Assembly (NCBI GenBank): GCA_947492585.1
Contig: CANLND010000006.1
Coordinates: 62,001 to 126,000 of the forward strand
DNA: 64,000 bases
Source of the DNA: an uncultured Paracoccaceae bacterium
Lineage (GTDB): Bacteria; Pseudomonadota; Alphaproteobacteria; Rhodobacterales; Rhodobacteraceae
Direction: 5' to 3'
Part shown: positions 7,762 to 17,935 of the stretch, in pieces
Numbering within the stretch: position 1 is the first letter of the stretch
How the letters are laid out: every line of letters begins with the position of its first letter
Notes under the pieces: generated by a model
Databases searched by the model: none
Seen by the model: the letters and a program-made list of their open reading frames with translations, nothing else
Told to the model about the DNA's origin: nothing
Position numbers and translations under genes: made by a program

Positions 7762-7792
7762 AAAAAAGCCCGCCTCTTCGGCGGGCTTTGTC
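7762..7792. terminator. Bidirectional terminator between lytic transglycosylase-like gene and lolA
   Basis: GCCCGCC-TCTTC-GGCGGGC is a perfect 7-bp GC stem flanked by AAAAAA on the left and TTTG on the right. It can stop transcription from both convergent genes; its right edge abuts the lolA stop codon. Confidence 0.9.
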
Positions 7793-7793
7793 C

Positions 7794-8384
7794 TTATCGA
7801 TCCCGTTCCGGGCGAGAGGTGCTAAACAAGCTGCGTTTGAATGTCATTCCGGTTTGCAACGGGTCCAGTACAGTGCGCGTTTGCCCGCCCACCTCATCGT
7901 AGATGATCCATTCCCGCAAACGCACCGGATCATCGGAAAACAGGAATTCGATGCTACCATACTGCGGGTTCTTGGGATCTTGTGCCCGCACCCGCGTATG
8001 GGTGCCATCAAAGGAATGCCCCACCACCATTTTGGCCCCCTGCAAATCAACCTTACGTGCCAGCAAAACCGACAGCGGCGTACGGCGCAGCGGGTAGGTT
8101 TCGGGCGCTTGGTTTGATTTGGGGTCCACAATCACCACCGCACCATTGCCTGCGATGACGATGCCGGAATGCGGCGCGTCATATTCAAACCGCATCTTGC
8201 CCGGACGCGACAACAACAGCCGCCCGGTGGCCTCGCTGCCATCTTCATTGACTTGAACAAACCGGGTAGCGGCCGTTTTGAGGCCATTCAAATAACCGGA
8301 AACTTCAGACAGGCTCAGCTGTTCCGCTGCGGAAATCGCAGGGGCACAGACCGCAAACGCAATTGCATAGACAAAATGTTTCAT
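7794..8384 (-). CDS. lolA: Outer-membrane lipoprotein carrier protein LolA
   Basis: A 196-residue periplasmic protein with a signal peptide (MKHFVYAIAFAVCAPAISA). It has the LolA-like chaperone body, including GRLLLSRPGKMRFEYDAP and FLFSDDPVRLREW. LolA accepts lipoproteins released by LolCDE and ferries them to the outer membrane. The gene follows ftsK by 45 bp on the same strand, a common order in Rhodobacterales. Confidence 0.88.
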   Translation of the reverse strand: MKHFVYAIAFAVCAPAISAAEQLSLSEVSGYLNGLKTAATRFVQVNEDGSEATGRLLLSRPGKMRFEYDAPHSGIVIAGNGAVVIVDPKSNQAPETYPLRRTPLSVLLARKVDLQGAKMVVGHSFDGTHTRVRAQDPKNPQYGSIEFLFSDDPVRLREWIIYDEVGGQTRTVLDPLQTGMTFKRSLFSTSRPERDR

Positions 8385-8429
8385 ACCAACCTACATATGC
8401 AACCACGCCGGAATTAAAAGCCGGTCGGC

Positions 8430-11414
8430 TTATTCCTGCTCAGGCACCAAAATCTCACGTTTGCCCACATGGTTTGCCGCAGACACCAGACCTTCGTCTT
8501 CCATCTGCTCCACCAGACGCGCAGCTTTGTTATAGCCGATTGCCAGCTTGCGCTGAATGTATGAGGTCGAGCATTTGCGATCCTTGATCACAATGGCCAC
8601 CGCAGAATCATACAAAGCATCTTCGCCGTTGGTATTGCCGCCCGTGTTCAGCCCCAGCACCGCATCGATATTGCTGGCATTTTCATCTGCGGGGCCATCC
8701 ACAACGCCGCCCACATAATCAGGTGGGCCAAATTGTTTCAGATGGTTCACCACCTCTTCGACTTCTTCATCCGACACAAACGGGCCGTGGCAGCGAGTGA
8801 TTTTACCGCCGCCGGCCATGTACAGCATATCCCCCATGCCCAAGAGCTGTTCAGCCCCCATTTCACCCAGAATGGTGCGGCTGTCGATTTTTGAGGTCAC
8901 CTGAAATGAAATTCGCGTGGGGAAGTTTGCCTTGATCGTGCCGGTGATCACATCCACGGAGGGACGCTGTGTGGCCATGATCAGGTGGATCCCAGAGGCC
9001 CGTGCCATCTGCGCCAGACGCTGAATGCAGGCTTCGATCTCTTTGCCCGCCACCATCATCAGATCCGCCATTTCATCGACGATCACCACGATATAGGGCA
9101 GCGCTTCGGGCGCGAATTCTTCGGTCTCAAACACCGGTTCACCCGTATCGTCATCAAAACCGGTCTGCACCGTGCGGCTGAACATCTCACCTTTGGACAG
9201 CGCATCCTTCACCCGACCATTATAGCCGCCGATGTTGCGCACGCCCATTTTGGACATCTTGCGATAGCGATCTTCCATTTCACCGACGACCCATTTCAGG
9301 GCGACAACCGCCTTCTTGGGGTCGGTTACAACCGGGGACAACAGATGAGGAATGCCATCATAGACCGACAGTTCCAGCATCTTGGGGTCGATCATGATCA
9401 GGCGGCATTCGTCCGGCGTCAGTTTATAAAGCAGCGACAAAATCATGGTGTTGATCGCTACAGATTTACCCGACCCGGTGGTCCCCGCGATCAGCAGGTG
9501 GGGCATCTTGGCCAGATTGGCGACAACAGAATCTCCGCCGATGTCCTTCCCCAGCGCCAAGGGCAACGACTGATTGCCATCGCCAAAATCACGGCTGCTC
9601 AGAATTTCGCGCAGCACCACAGTTTCGCGCTTTTCGTTGGGCAGTTCGATCCCGATCACCGAGCGTCCAGGCACCGTCGAAACCCGCGCCGACAAAGCCG
9701 ACATCGAACGTGCAATATCATCCGCCAAACCAATCACCCGGCTGGCTTTTAGACCCGGCGCAGGCTCGAGTTCGTACAGTGTCACCACGGGGCCGGGACG
9801 GACCGAAACGATTTCACCTTTGACGCCATAATCATCCAGCACACTTTCCAACATGCGAGCGTTTTCTTCCAAGGCATCGTCGCTGAGATGAAAGCGCTCA
9901 ATGCTTTCAGGACTGGTCAACAGGCTATGGGGGGGCAGCTCGAACCCGTCGTCGCCGTCAACAAAGCTCTGGTTGCTCCGGGCTTCAGCCTTGGCGCGCT
10001 CTGACGGCTCAGGCAATGTGCGCACATTGTTTTCAACCACAACTTTGCGCGGCTCGGACACCGGTGTCGGAGCAACAGGCGTGACGATACGCAGAGTTGG
10101 TTGCGCCGCGACAGGCGCGGCAACCTCGGGATCACTGTCGAGGTCCGGTTCGCTGTAATATCCGTGGTCGTCCAGGTCATCCCCTTCCGACTCTGCGTGA
10201 TATGATGTCGGCTCCCACTGCGCCGCTTGAGGCATCGCTAGTTCTGGCGCGGACGGCACATCCACGGCACGCGGTGCCGCAATAACAGGTTCCGCAGGCA
10301 GATCTGAAAAATCCGAGGTCAGAGGAGGTTCCGCGCGCAGTTCAGCGTCCGAGCGTGGGTTCAAGATCAAGGGGGCAGGACGACGTCCACGCCCCTTGGT
10401 CAGTGGCAGATTTGGATCGTTTTCAGGGGTCACATTGGCCGCGCGGCGCACCCGAACGGCATTGGCAATCTTGGCTGAGATCCGATCATCTCCGTCCAAC
10501 GTGTCAAACTCATCCGCGGGCGCATCGACACCCGTTTCGGGCTCTTCCACAACAGGCTCCGCCCGCCGGATCAGGCCCGGCACACGTGACAGCAATCCGC
10601 CCTTGGCCTCCGGCACATCGGGCTCGGTCTCATAATAAGGTTCATCATCAAAAACCTCGGCCTCTTCGGCCAAGGCACGCTCCGCAGCCTCGGCTTTTTC
10701 AGCTGCTGCGCGCTCCAGCCGTTGGGCATGATAGGCCTTGGCGGCCTGCACACTGCTGGAGGCTCCGCGTCCCAACAGGCTGGCGATGGTGGCATAAGTC
10801 ATGATCACACCAACCAGCAAAAAGCGGCCATAGCGCTTTAGGTCAGCCATGGTAAAGCCGAGCACAAACGCACCCAGCCCCAGCATGCCAAAGGCCAACG
10901 CCACCGACAGGGTTTTCAACGCAACATGCGAGCCAATCGGCAAGAGATTCAGCAAAACTCCCAGAACCGTATCGCCAAACAACCCTCCCAAACCAAAACT
11001 ATGGGTGGCGCGCCACTCCGCCCCTGGGATCAGTGTCGAGGCATAGACAGAACAGACAGCCACCCCGATGGGTGCAATCGCGGCCCGAGGAAAGGCGCGT
11101 TCCGCGCCCCAATGCAGTAAAAACCGCAGCCCCCATACAAAAAAGGTCGCAGCGATCGCCCAGCCACCCCAGCCAGCCACCATAAACAGAGGGGCAGCAA
11201 TCGACGCACCCGTGCGACCCAGCCAGTTTTGTACCGGTGCATCGGTCGAAACCATCCAATTGGGGTCATCCGGCGTATAAGACGCGATCATGGCAGCGGC
11301 CAACAGGCCCAGTCCAATCAGGACCAGTCCCAACAATTCCTTGCCCCGCTTTTCGATGGCCGCCTGCGTGTTGCTGTCCAACAACGGATTACGGCTTCTC
11401 GACTGAAACGCCAT
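8430..11414 (-). CDS. ftsK: DNA translocase FtsK
   Basis: A 994-residue FtsK/SpoIIIE translocase. The N-terminus has about four membrane helices ([21 protein letters not shown] onward). A long acidic, proline-rich linker follows (about 240-480), then the motor with Walker [17 protein letters not shown] and Walker [15 protein letters not shown]. The C-terminal gamma winged helix ([20 protein letters not shown]) reads KOPS polarity signals. It pumps chromosome dimers through the closing septum and activates XerCD. I moved the start from 11528 to the ATG at 11414 ([12 protein letters not shown]). GAGG lies about 8 nt upstream of it, and the extra 38 residues are not family-like. Confidence 0.95.
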   Translation of the reverse strand: MAFQSRSRNPLLDSNTQAAIEKRGKELLGLVLIGLGLLAAAMIASYTPDDPNWMVSTDAPVQNWLGRTGASIAAPLFMVAGWGGWAIAATFFVWGLRFLLHWGAERAFPRAAIAPIGVAVCSVYASTLIPGAEWRATHSFGLGGLFGDTVLGVLLNLLPIGSHVALKTLSVALAFGMLGLGAFVLGFTMADLKRYGRFLLVGVIMTYATIASLLGRGASSSVQAAKAYHAQRLERAAAEKAEAAERALAEEAEVFDDEPYYETEPDVPEAKGGLLSRVPGLIRRAEPVVEEPETGVDAPADEFDTLDGDDRISAKIANAVRVRRAANVTPENDPNLPLTKGRGRRPAPLILNPRSDAELRAEPPLTSDFSDLPAEPVIAAPRAVDVPSAPELAMPQAAQWEPTSYHAESEGDDLDDHGYYSEPDLDSDPEVAAPVAAQPTLRIVTPVAPTPVSEPRKVVVENNVRTLPEPSERAKAEARSNQSFVDGDDGFELPPHSLLTSPESIERFHLSDDALEENARMLESVLDDYGVKGEIVSVRPGPVVTLYELEPAPGLKASRVIGLADDIARSMSALSARVSTVPGRSVIGIELPNEKRETVVLREILSSRDFGDGNQSLPLALGKDIGGDSVVANLAKMPHLLIAGTTGSGKSVAINTMILSLLYKLTPDECRLIMIDPKMLELSVYDGIPHLLSPVVTDPKKAVVALKWVVGEMEDRYRKMSKMGVRNIGGYNGRVKDALSKGEMFSRTVQTGFDDDTGEPVFETEEFAPEALPYIVVIVDEMADLMMVAGKEIEACIQRLAQMARASGIHLIMATQRPSVDVITGTIKANFPTRISFQVTSKIDSRTILGEMGAEQLLGMGDMLYMAGGGKITRCHGPFVSDEEVEEVVNHLKQFGPPDYVGGVVDGPADENASNIDAVLGLNTGGNTNGEDALYDSAVAIVIKDRKCSTSYIQRKLAIGYNKAARLVEQMEDEGLVSAANHVGKREILVPEQE

Positions 11415-11524
11415 GCCTACCTCGATTTTTCTGTTCCGAAACCAGCGCGCCTCTGCGGGCGTGTCTGGCCTCCAATGCTCTTGTTCTTTATTGGCCCCAG
11501 CCCGTGGTGGGCTGGGCGCGGTGT

Positions 11525-12703
11525 TCAATACAAACAGCTGCGCACGGACATCAACGCCGCGCGCGTCTGTTCAGCAGGCGCAACAAGCGCCAAACGAATA
11601 TACCCTTTACCCGAATTTTCGGCCCCTTCGCCCTGCGCCAGATACGCACCGGGCAACACACGGACACCGGTTTCCTGCCACAGTTTCAGCGCAGCCTGTT
11701 CGCCATCGGGAACCGGCAACCACAGGAAAAATCCAGCCTCTGGTGACACATAGCCCTCAACCCCTGCAAACACTTCATCTGCGATCTCGAACTTTTCACG
11801 ATAAAGCGCGCGGTTTTCCGCCACATGCGCCTCATCGGCCCAGACCTTGGCCGCCGCCGCCTGCAATGGCGCGGGCAGAGGCGCGCCGGAATAGGAGCGC
11901 AACTGTTTGATTCGGCGAATGGTGTCAGGGCCGCCCGCCACCAACCCCGAGCGCAGCCCGGCCAGATTGGAGCGTTTGGACAAGGAATTGAACAGCGTCA
12001 CCCGCTCGGGATCAGCCCCCATTTCTTGTGCCACCGTCAGCGCCCCCACGGGCGCGGCATCACGGTAGATCTCGGAATAGCACTCATCTGCAAAGATGCG
12101 GAAATCATGTTTTTCGGCCAGCGCGATCAGCTCCTGCCAATAAGCACGCGACGCGACAGCGCCCTGCGGATTGGCCGGTGAACAGATATACGTAATCGCC
12201 GTACGGTCGAGCACCTCCGCCGGCAGGCTGGCATAATCGGGCAAATGACCGGTCTCGGCCGTGGCGGGCACAAATACCGGTTCGGCAGCAACCGACAGGG
12301 CTGCAACCATATAGACCTGATAAAACGGATTGGGGATCAGCACGACCGGCGTGGCGCCGTTCTTGGTTTCCGGGCACAAGGCCATGGCCGCATTATACAG
12401 ACCTTCACGGGTGCCGTTCAGCGCCATCACCTGCGTTGCAGGATCCAGCGGCACATCATAGCGCCGTTTGATCCAATCGGTCATCGCACCGCGCAGCACA
12501 TCGCTGCCCTCGTTCACTGGATAACCTTTGAAACCATCGGCATTGGCAATGATCTCGTCCACCACCCAGCTTGGGAAATCATGCTGCGGTGCGCCAATGG
12601 TCAGATGCACCACCTCGCCACCGGGCGTATGATGGTCCAACAGCTCACGCAGGCGTGGGAACGCATATGAGGGCAGGTTCGAAAACCGCTCAGGAGTATT
12701 CAT
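11525..12703 (-). CDS. Class I/II PLP aminotransferase (DapC-like)
   Basis: A 392-residue fold-type I aminotransferase. The PLP lysine is in [15 protein letters not shown] and the substrate/phosphate-binding blocks include [12 protein letters not shown] and [11 protein letters not shown]. The sequence pattern resembles the succinyldiaminopimelate aminotransferase/DapC-like group, but substrate cannot be fixed from sequence. The ATG at 12703 ([18 protein letters not shown]) was preferred because AGAGG lies 8 nt upstream; a GTG at 12733 is also possible. It lies 110 bp upstream of ftsK on the same strand. Confidence 0.85.
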   Translation of the reverse strand: MNTPERFSNLPSYAFPRLRELLDHHTPGGEVVHLTIGAPQHDFPSWVVDEIIANADGFKGYPVNEGSDVLRGAMTDWIKRRYDVPLDPATQVMALNGTREGLYNAAMALCPETKNGATPVVLIPNPFYQVYMVAALSVAAEPVFVPATAETGHLPDYASLPAEVLDRTAITYICSPANPQGAVASRAYWQELIALAEKHDFRIFADECYSEIYRDAAPVGALTVAQEMGADPERVTLFNSLSKRSNLAGLRSGLVAGGPDTIRRIKQLRSYSGAPLPAPLQAAAAKVWADEAHVAENRALYREKFEIADEVFAGVEGYVSPEAGFFLWLPVPDGEQAALKLWQETGVRVLPGAYLAQGEGAENSGKGYIRLALVAPAEQTRAALMSVRSCLY

Positions 12704-12771
12704 TGCAAAGGCCTCTGGTTCGGGGTCGTTCACGCCCCGTTCCCCCCTAGGCTACAGAGGCCACAGGCAGA

Positions 12772-12801
12772 AATCCAGCATCCCGTGACTCAGGACGCTG
12801 G
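12772..12801 (-). terminator. Terminator-like hairpin downstream of the amidase
   Basis: On the minus strand CCAGCGTCC pairs with GGATGCTGG (9 bp with one G-U) around a 9-nt loop, then ATTTC. The T-run is weak. It lies 12 nt after the amidase stop codon. Confidence 0.45.
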
Positions 12802-12812
12802 AAATGTGTTTT

Positions 12813-14141
12813 TCACGCCAAAGCAGTCTCTATCGCGGCGCCCACACGTAGCAAAGCGGCCTCGCCGTCACGTTTGCCCAAGATCTGTACTCCACAGCTG
12901 GCAACTCCGGTCGGCAGGCTCAATGCAGACACGCCCATCATATTGCCAATACGGGTGTTGCGCAGCGCGAGAATATTGGATTTGACGTAATACTCGTGGT
13001 CCAACTGCAACCGCGCCACATTGGGCGGCAGAATTGGGGCCGTCGGGCACAGCACCCCATCAAATGGCGCCACAGCCTGCTCCCAGACCCGGCGCAGGTG
13101 CTCCAATTTGGCCCAAGCCGCCACATAATCAGCGCCCGCGTGATTGCGCCCCGACCGGAAGCGCTCCAGAATTTCCGGGAACATACGATCCGGGGCCGCT
13201 TCGATCACGTCCTTCCACAACCCATAGGCCTCGGTGGTAAATAGGATCGCGCTCAGCGCCATTGCCTCTTGCACCTGTGGTACATCTATCGGGGTGATCT
13301 TGGCACCTGCGGCACGCAGTCGGGTCAATGTCGCCTCATGGGCGGCCGCAACCTCGGGCGCTAGATCGTCCCGCGCCACTGTCTGAAGATCGGCAAACTG
13401 CATGCCCTCCAGAGTGGCACCACGCAAATCCACAGGCTTAGACCCATCCAGCGCCGCCAAATACAGCGCCGCATCCTCAACCGAGCGCGCCAAGGGACCG
13501 ATGGTGTCAAACTTCAGGCACAAGGGCACCACGCCATCCAAACTGATCCGCCCCGACGTGGTTTTCAACCCCACCAAATCATTCCACGCAGACGGGATTC
13601 GCACCGACCCCCCCGTATCAGAGCCTATCCCGCACACCGCCAGATCAAACGCCACCGAGGCCCCAGCCCCCGAAGACGACCCCCCCGGAACCGCATCGAT
13701 ATCGTTGACACAGGGGGGGGTGGCTTTGACCGGGTTCAGACCCAGACCAGAAAACGCCAGCTCGCTCATGTGGGTTTTTCCCAGACACACAGCGCCCATG
13801 GCCGAGGCCGCTTGCAGCGCCTGTGCATCATGGTCTGGCACACGTCCCCGCAGCAAATCAGACCCGGCTTCGGTCACGGTGCCCGCGCTGTCAAACAGAT
13901 CCTTCCAGCTGATCGGAACACCGTCTACCAGCGACAGGCGCAGGCCCAGTTTCGCCCGCGCCTCTGCCGCCTCAGCCTCGGCTAGGGCACGTTTGGTCGT
14001 CACCACCGTATAAATACGATCCCGCAGGGGATGGGCGGCAATCGCATCCAAATAGGTCTGCGTCAGCGCAACCGGCGAGATCTCTCCAGCGGCAATGCCA
14101 CGGCCCAGATCCCCCGCGCTCATTTTCAGCCAATTGCTCAT
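12813..14141 (-). CDS. Amidase-signature family hydrolase
   Basis: A 442-residue amidase-signature (AS) enzyme with an intact Ser-cisSer-Lys triad: Lys80 in VPISWKDLFD, the cis-Ser in VPGGSSSGAGAS (about 155) and the nucleophile in GIGSDTGGSVRIPSAW (about 179). Members hydrolyse amides or form Glu-tRNA amidotransferase subunit A. Without gatB/gatC nearby, a stand-alone catabolic amidase is more likely; the substrate is unknown. The ATG at 14141 (MSNWLKMSAGDLGRG, preceded by AAGGGAAG) replaces the longer ORF-track start, which would run into the divergent hydroxylase gene. Confidence 0.87.
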   Translation of the reverse strand: MSNWLKMSAGDLGRGIAAGEISPVALTQTYLDAIAAHPLRDRIYTVVTTKRALAEAEAAEARAKLGLRLSLVDGVPISWKDLFDSAGTVTEAGSDLLRGRVPDHDAQALQAASAMGAVCLGKTHMSELAFSGLGLNPVKATPPCVNDIDAVPGGSSSGAGASVAFDLAVCGIGSDTGGSVRIPSAWNDLVGLKTTSGRISLDGVVPLCLKFDTIGPLARSVEDAALYLAALDGSKPVDLRGATLEGMQFADLQTVARDDLAPEVAAAHEATLTRLRAAGAKITPIDVPQVQEAMALSAILFTTEAYGLWKDVIEAAPDRMFPEILERFRSGRNHAGADYVAAWAKLEHLRRVWEQAVAPFDGVLCPTAPILPPNVARLQLDHEYYVKSNILALRNTRIGNMMGVSALSLPTGVASCGVQILGKRDGEAALLRVGAAIETALA

Positions 14142-14226
14142 CAAGTCTTCCCTTTTTGGTCTCAATCCGTGCCTAGCGTCACCTTGGCTCATGGACAATC
14201 CCGGCCACAACCGCATAGTGCACAGC

Positions 14227-15453
14227 ATGACCCAAACATCTGACATTCTGATCGTAGGCGGCGGGCTGAATGGCCCGGTTCTGGCATTGGCTCTGGCACA
14301 GACCGGGCACAGCGTAACCGTGGTGGACGCCTTGCCGCGCGCGACCCGCGATGCCGCGGATTTTGACGGGCGCGGCTATGCCTTGGCGCTGGCCTCGCAA
14401 CGCATGCTGGCACAGATCGGCCTGTGGCAGGATCTTGCGGACCACAGCCAGCCCATGAACGAAATCAAAGTCACCGACGGCGAAGTCGGACGCGGCCCCT
14501 CGCCGTTTTTCCTGCACTTTGACCATGCTGAGATCGAAACAGGCCCGATGGGCTATATGGTCCAAGACCGCCACCTGCGCCGGGTGCTGCTGGACGCTCT
14601 GGACGCGACGCCAACAATCACCGTGATCAATGACCGCCACGTTGTGGCACAATCCGTGACCGCCACCCATGCAAGCGTGACCTTGGACACCGGCGACACG
14701 TTACAGGCCGGCCTGCTGGTCGGCGCCGATGGTCGACGCAGCGGCACCGCACAGCGTGCAGGCATCAAACGCACGGGATGGGACTATGATCAAACCGCGC
14801 TGGTCTGCGCAATTGAGCATGACCTGCCCCACAACGGCATCGCACATCAGTTTTTTATGCCCTCCGGCCCTTTGGCGATTTTGCCGCTGCCGGGAAATCG
14901 GTCATCAATCGTCTGGAGTGAACGCACAAAAACCGCCCAAGATATCCAGAATCTGGACGACGCCGGATACCTCGCGGCTCTGCGCCCGCGTTTTGGCGAT
15001 TTTTTGGGTGATATCCGTCTGGCTGGCACCCGCTTTACCTATCCGCTGGGCCTGACAGTCGCGCACAGCTTTGTCGCGCCGCGCGTCGCCCTAGTCGGGG
15101 ATGCCGCCCACGGCATGCACCCGATTGCCGGTCAGGGGCTGAACGCTGGCCTGCGCGACGTAGGAGCCTTGGCCGAGGTACTGACCGACGCCACCCGGCG
15201 CGGCGAAGATCTCGGGTCCCAACTGGTGCTAGAGCGCTACCAACAATGGCGGCGCTTTGACACCGCAACGCTGGTGGCTGCGACAGATGTGTTCAACAAA
15301 CTGTTTTCCAACAGCAATCCAATGCTGCGGTTGGCCCGAGATCTGGGAATGGGGGTGGTCAATGCCATGCCAGGCCTGCGCCGCACATTCATGCGCGAAG
15401 CCGCCGGCCTGACCGGCGACTTGCCCAAACTGTTACAAGGGAAACCCCTGTAA
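14227..15453 (+). CDS. UbiH/UbiF-family FAD-dependent hydroxylase
   Basis: A 408-residue flavoprotein monooxygenase of the UbiH/UbiF/VisC group. It has an N-terminal GxGxxG motif (DILIVGGGLNGPVLALALA), the GADGRRS loop and the family signature GDAAHGMHPIAGQGLNAGLRD. These enzymes hydroxylate the ubiquinone ring in the membrane. Which ring position cannot be decided by eye; alphaproteobacterial UbiL-type enzymes are another possibility. I start it at ATG 14227 (MTQTSDILIVGGG) instead of the ORF-track start at 14095, which overlaps the divergent amidase. Confidence 0.85.
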   Translation: MTQTSDILIVGGGLNGPVLALALAQTGHSVTVVDALPRATRDAADFDGRGYALALASQRMLAQIGLWQDLADHSQPMNEIKVTDGEVGRGPSPFFLHFDHAEIETGPMGYMVQDRHLRRVLLDALDATPTITVINDRHVVAQSVTATHASVTLDTGDTLQAGLLVGADGRRSGTAQRAGIKRTGWDYDQTALVCAIEHDLPHNGIAHQFFMPSGPLAILPLPGNRSSIVWSERTKTAQDIQNLDDAGYLAALRPRFGDFLGDIRLAGTRFTYPLGLTVAHSFVAPRVALVGDAAHGMHPIAGQGLNAGLRDVGALAEVLTDATRRGEDLGSQLVLERYQQWRRFDTATLVAATDVFNKLFSNSNPMLRLARDLGMGVVNAMPGLRRTFMREAAGLTGDLPKLLQGKPL

Positions 15454-15463
15454 GCGCCGCGCC

Positions 15464-15652
15464 TTACTCCAGCGGGCGGGCCTCATCCACCAGCATCACT
15501 GGAATGCCATTGCGGATCGGAAAGGCCAGATTGGCCGCTTTTGACACCAATTCCTGCGCCGCTGCATCATACTCCAGCAGACCTTGGGTCTGCGGGCACA
15601 CCAGAACCTCTAGCATGCGGCGGTCAAAGGACGGGGTGGTCTCGGCGCTCAT
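15464..15652 (-). CDS. Trm112/UPF0434 family small zinc-ribbon-like protein
   Basis: A 62-residue protein of the Trm112p/YcaR type: [19 protein letters not shown] and [20 protein letters not shown]. Eukaryotic and archaeal Trm112 activates methyltransferases; the bacterial role is unclear. Only one of the usual zinc cysteines (VCPQTQG) is visible, so metal binding is doubtful. Its ATG overlaps the stop of the LonN gene by 4 bp (ATGA), indicating translational coupling. Confidence 0.87.
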   Translation of the reverse strand: MSAETTPSFDRRMLEVLVCPQTQGLLEYDAAAQELVSKAANLAFPIRNGIPVMLVDEARPLE

Positions 15653-16287
15653 TGCAGCGTCTCCTCATCTGATCCACCGCATAGGGCGAATTCGATCAAT
15701 GTGGTCAGGGTCTCCCGCCTTGTGGCAAGGCATGGCGCTTCAAGCAAGGCCTGTTTGTCCTCGGGGGGGAAATCCAGCAGCATCGACAAAGAATTAATCA
15801 ACAGCTCGTCCTCCGCCTCCTGCAACGTATCCCAATCTGTCGACAGGTTCTGCGACGTCAAAAACCGTTCCAGCAAGACCATAAAGCGCGCGCGCTCAAA
15901 TTCTGTATCCGCTTCACACCGCCCCAAATCGCGATCAAACCCTGCCCAATTGACCTGACAGCGACGATAGGGTGTAAACCCATTGACCTCGGCGCGAATA
16001 CGAAACCGCGACACGCCAGACAGCGTCACCATATATCGTCCGTCTTCGGTCTCGGAAAACTGCGTCACCCGCCCGGCACAGCCGATGGCATGCAGTGCTT
16101 CGTCCTGCTTGCGGGCACAGGGCTGCACCATGCCGATCAGACGCTCGGGCGTTTTCAGCGCATCTTCAAGCATTTGCAAATACCGCGGCTCAAAAATATG
16201 CAGTGGCAACCGCGCCCGAGGCAGCAAAAGCGCCCCGGGCAACGGAAAGACAGCAATCGTGTCTGGAAGATCAGCAGCCTTTATCAT
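15649..16287 (-). CDS. LON N-terminal (substrate-binding) domain protein
   Basis: A 212-residue protein consisting only of the Lon N-terminal (PUA-like) domain: [34 protein letters not shown] is the hallmark. It lacks the AAA+ and protease parts, which is normal for this stand-alone family. It lies 30 bp downstream of the CnoX-like thioredoxin gene and is coupled to the Trm112-like gene. The three genes form a compact operon suggesting protein quality control, though the molecular role is not established. Confidence 0.88.
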   Translation of the reverse strand: MIKAADLPDTIAVFPLPGALLLPRARLPLHIFEPRYLQMLEDALKTPERLIGMVQPCARKQDEALHAIGCAGRVTQFSETEDGRYMVTLSGVSRFRIRAEVNGFTPYRRCQVNWAGFDRDLGRCEADTEFERARFMVLLERFLTSQNLSTDWDTLQEAEDELLINSLSMLLDFPPEDKQALLEAPCLATRRETLTTLIEFALCGGSDEETLQ

Positions 16288-16317
16288 GATGCCATGAACT
16301 GTAGCGCGCCAGGCGCA

Positions 16318-17253
16318 TTAGGCAAATATCAACGAGCTCAGCTTTCGACGGCCATTCAAAACCACCGGGTCATTTGCCTTGAGTGCTTCAAAGATTGTGA
16401 ACAACTGCGCCTTAGCGGCTCCCTCGTTCCACTCTCGATCGCGACGGAACAGCTCCAGCAGCTCATCGACCGCGGCCTCAGCCTCTCCCGCTGCATGCAA
16501 CGCCTGTGCCAGATCAAACCGTGCCTGATGGTCCGCCGGGTCCGCATCGACCTTGGCACGCAGTTCACCCACTGGGCCTGCATTTTCCGCCTGTCGGGCC
16601 AGCTCAATCTGCGCACGGGCGGCTTCGATCTCAGCCGCATCAGAAATCTCAGCGGGGGCACCATTCAGCACCGCTTCGGCCTGATCCACATCTCCCAGCG
16701 CGATCTGCGCCTGCGCAAGACCGGCATAAGCCGCCGCGCATTTGTCGTCTTCGCCAATGATCGCCGCATAGGTCTGCGCCGCGTCTTCAACGTCGCCGTC
16801 AGTCAGCATCTGCTCAGCCGCTTCCAGCGCGTCTCCCAGACCACCGTCAGCCGTGCCCCCCGCAGCGTCGATCAGCTTTGCAATGAAGGCATCAATTTCT
16901 GACGCAGGCTTGGCCCCCTGGAACAGATCAACGGGACGCCCCTGATAAAAGCCGACAACCGTTGGAATGGACTGCAGCGGCAGACCCTGCTGCGCCAGCG
17001 CTGCCGCCAGCTGCTGATTCTCGTCCACATTGATCTTGGCCATGGTCACTGCGCCCTTGGCCTTAACCACCGCCGCTTCCAGCATCGGGATCAGCGTCTT
17101 ACACGGGCCACACCAAGGTGCCCAGAAATCCACGATCACCGGCGCCTGCATCGAGGCGTCCACAACATCCTGCATAAAGGTCGCTTCGGTCACGTCCTTG
17201 ATCAGGTCTCCCGCCGGGGCTGCAGCGCCCGCACCGCCCAGAATATCCATCAT
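16318..17253 (-). CDS. CnoX/YbbN-type thioredoxin-TPR co-chaperone
   Basis: A 311-residue protein: residues about 20-125 are a thioredoxin fold with a complete WCGPC active site (Cys48, Cys51), and residues about 135-305 are helical TPR-like repeats rich in alanine (AYAGLAQAQIALGDVDQAEAVL). This is the YbbN/CnoX layout; E. coli CnoX protects GroEL clients from oxidation but has lost the CXXC motif, which is retained here. The ATG at 17253 (MMDILGGAG, with GGGAG about 9 nt upstream) was chosen over the ORF-track start. It heads the CnoX-LonN-Trm112 operon and diverges from the DUF6653 gene. Confidence 0.88.
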   Translation of the reverse strand: MMDILGGAGAAAPAGDLIKDVTEATFMQDVVDASMQAPVIVDFWAPWCGPCKTLIPMLEAAVVKAKGAVTMAKINVDENQQLAAALAQQGLPLQSIPTVVGFYQGRPVDLFQGAKPASEIDAFIAKLIDAAGGTADGGLGDALEAAEQMLTDGDVEDAAQTYAAIIGEDDKCAAAYAGLAQAQIALGDVDQAEAVLNGAPAEISDAAEIEAARAQIELARQAENAGPVGELRAKVDADPADHQARFDLAQALHAAGEAEAAVDELLELFRRDREWNEGAAKAQLFTIFEALKANDPVVLNGRRKLSSLIFA

Positions 17254-17327
17254 CTCACTGTTCTCCCTTTGGAACTTGCTTCCTATATGAAATGGGAACG
17301 GCCAGAAACCAAGAGGGAGTTCCACAA

Positions 17328-17849
17328 ATGACCCGATCTCGTTGGGATATCTTTGCCCTGTCGGAACGGATGATGCAGATGGACGAAGACAGCTGGGCGC
17401 GGCACGCCAATCCGCTCAGCGTGCTGTCCCGCATGACCATCCTGCCCCTGTTCACGCTCGCTATCCTGTCGCGTGCCTGGTGGGGGTGGGGAGCGCTGGT
17501 GCCTGTTGGGCTGGTTGTCGTGTGGGTCTGGTGGAATCCACGCGCGTTTGGAAAGCCACGAAACAAACGCAGCTGGGCGGCGCATGGCACCTTTGGGGAA
17601 CGCCTATTTCTCAACCGCAACACCGTGCGAATTCCGCCCCATCATCGCGTCTGGGCACTGGCTCTGGCCAGCATCAGCGGTATCGGGCTGGCCCCGTGGA
17701 TTTATGGCCTGTGGAACGTAGATTTCGGCTTTATTTTAACAGGGCTCACGCTGATGATTGGCGGCAAGCTGTGGTTTGTCGATCGGATGGTCTGGCTGTA
17801 TCAGGACATGAAAACCACCCATCCAACCTACGCCACATGGGAAGAGTAG
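17328..17849 (+). CDS. DUF6653-like membrane protein
   Basis: A 173-residue protein with about four hydrophobic segments (MTILPLFTLAILSRAWWGWGALVPVG..., VWALALASISGIGLAPWIYGLW, FGFILTGLTLMIGGKLWFVDRMVWL). Tryptophan-rich stretches such as NPRAFGKPRNKRSWAAHGTFGERLFL recall DUF6653 proteins. Function unknown. The ATG at 17328 follows AGAGGGAG by 8 nt, so the ORF-track start at 17292 is too long. It is divergent from the CnoX gene and ends near a GC hairpin. Confidence 0.75.
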   Translation: MTRSRWDIFALSERMMQMDEDSWARHANPLSVLSRMTILPLFTLAILSRAWWGWGALVPVGLVVVWVWWNPRAFGKPRNKRSWAAHGTFGERLFLNRNTVRIPPHHRVWALALASISGIGLAPWIYGLWNVDFGFILTGLTLMIGGKLWFVDRMVWLYQDMKTTHPTYATWEE

Positions 17850-17907
17850 CGCCCGCCGCGCACCCGCGCGGCGCCACGCCCAACCGGGCAAGCCCAAAGG
17901 GCTGAGC

Positions 17908-17933
17908 GGGCGGGAGTGCCCCCGCCCCCTCTT
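17908..17933 (+). terminator. Probable terminator of the DUF6653-like gene
   Basis: GGGCGGG-AGTGCC-CCCGCCC is a 7-bp GC stem followed by CCTCTTT just before the convergent xthA stop. The T-run is short. Confidence 0.5.
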
Positions 17934-17935
17934 TA

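Noticed and set aside
8985-9752. 255-aa histidine-rich plus-strand ORF inside ftsK
   Set aside because: Antisense to the FtsK motor domain; histidine and glutamine richness is typical of reverse-strand translation of GC-rich genes.
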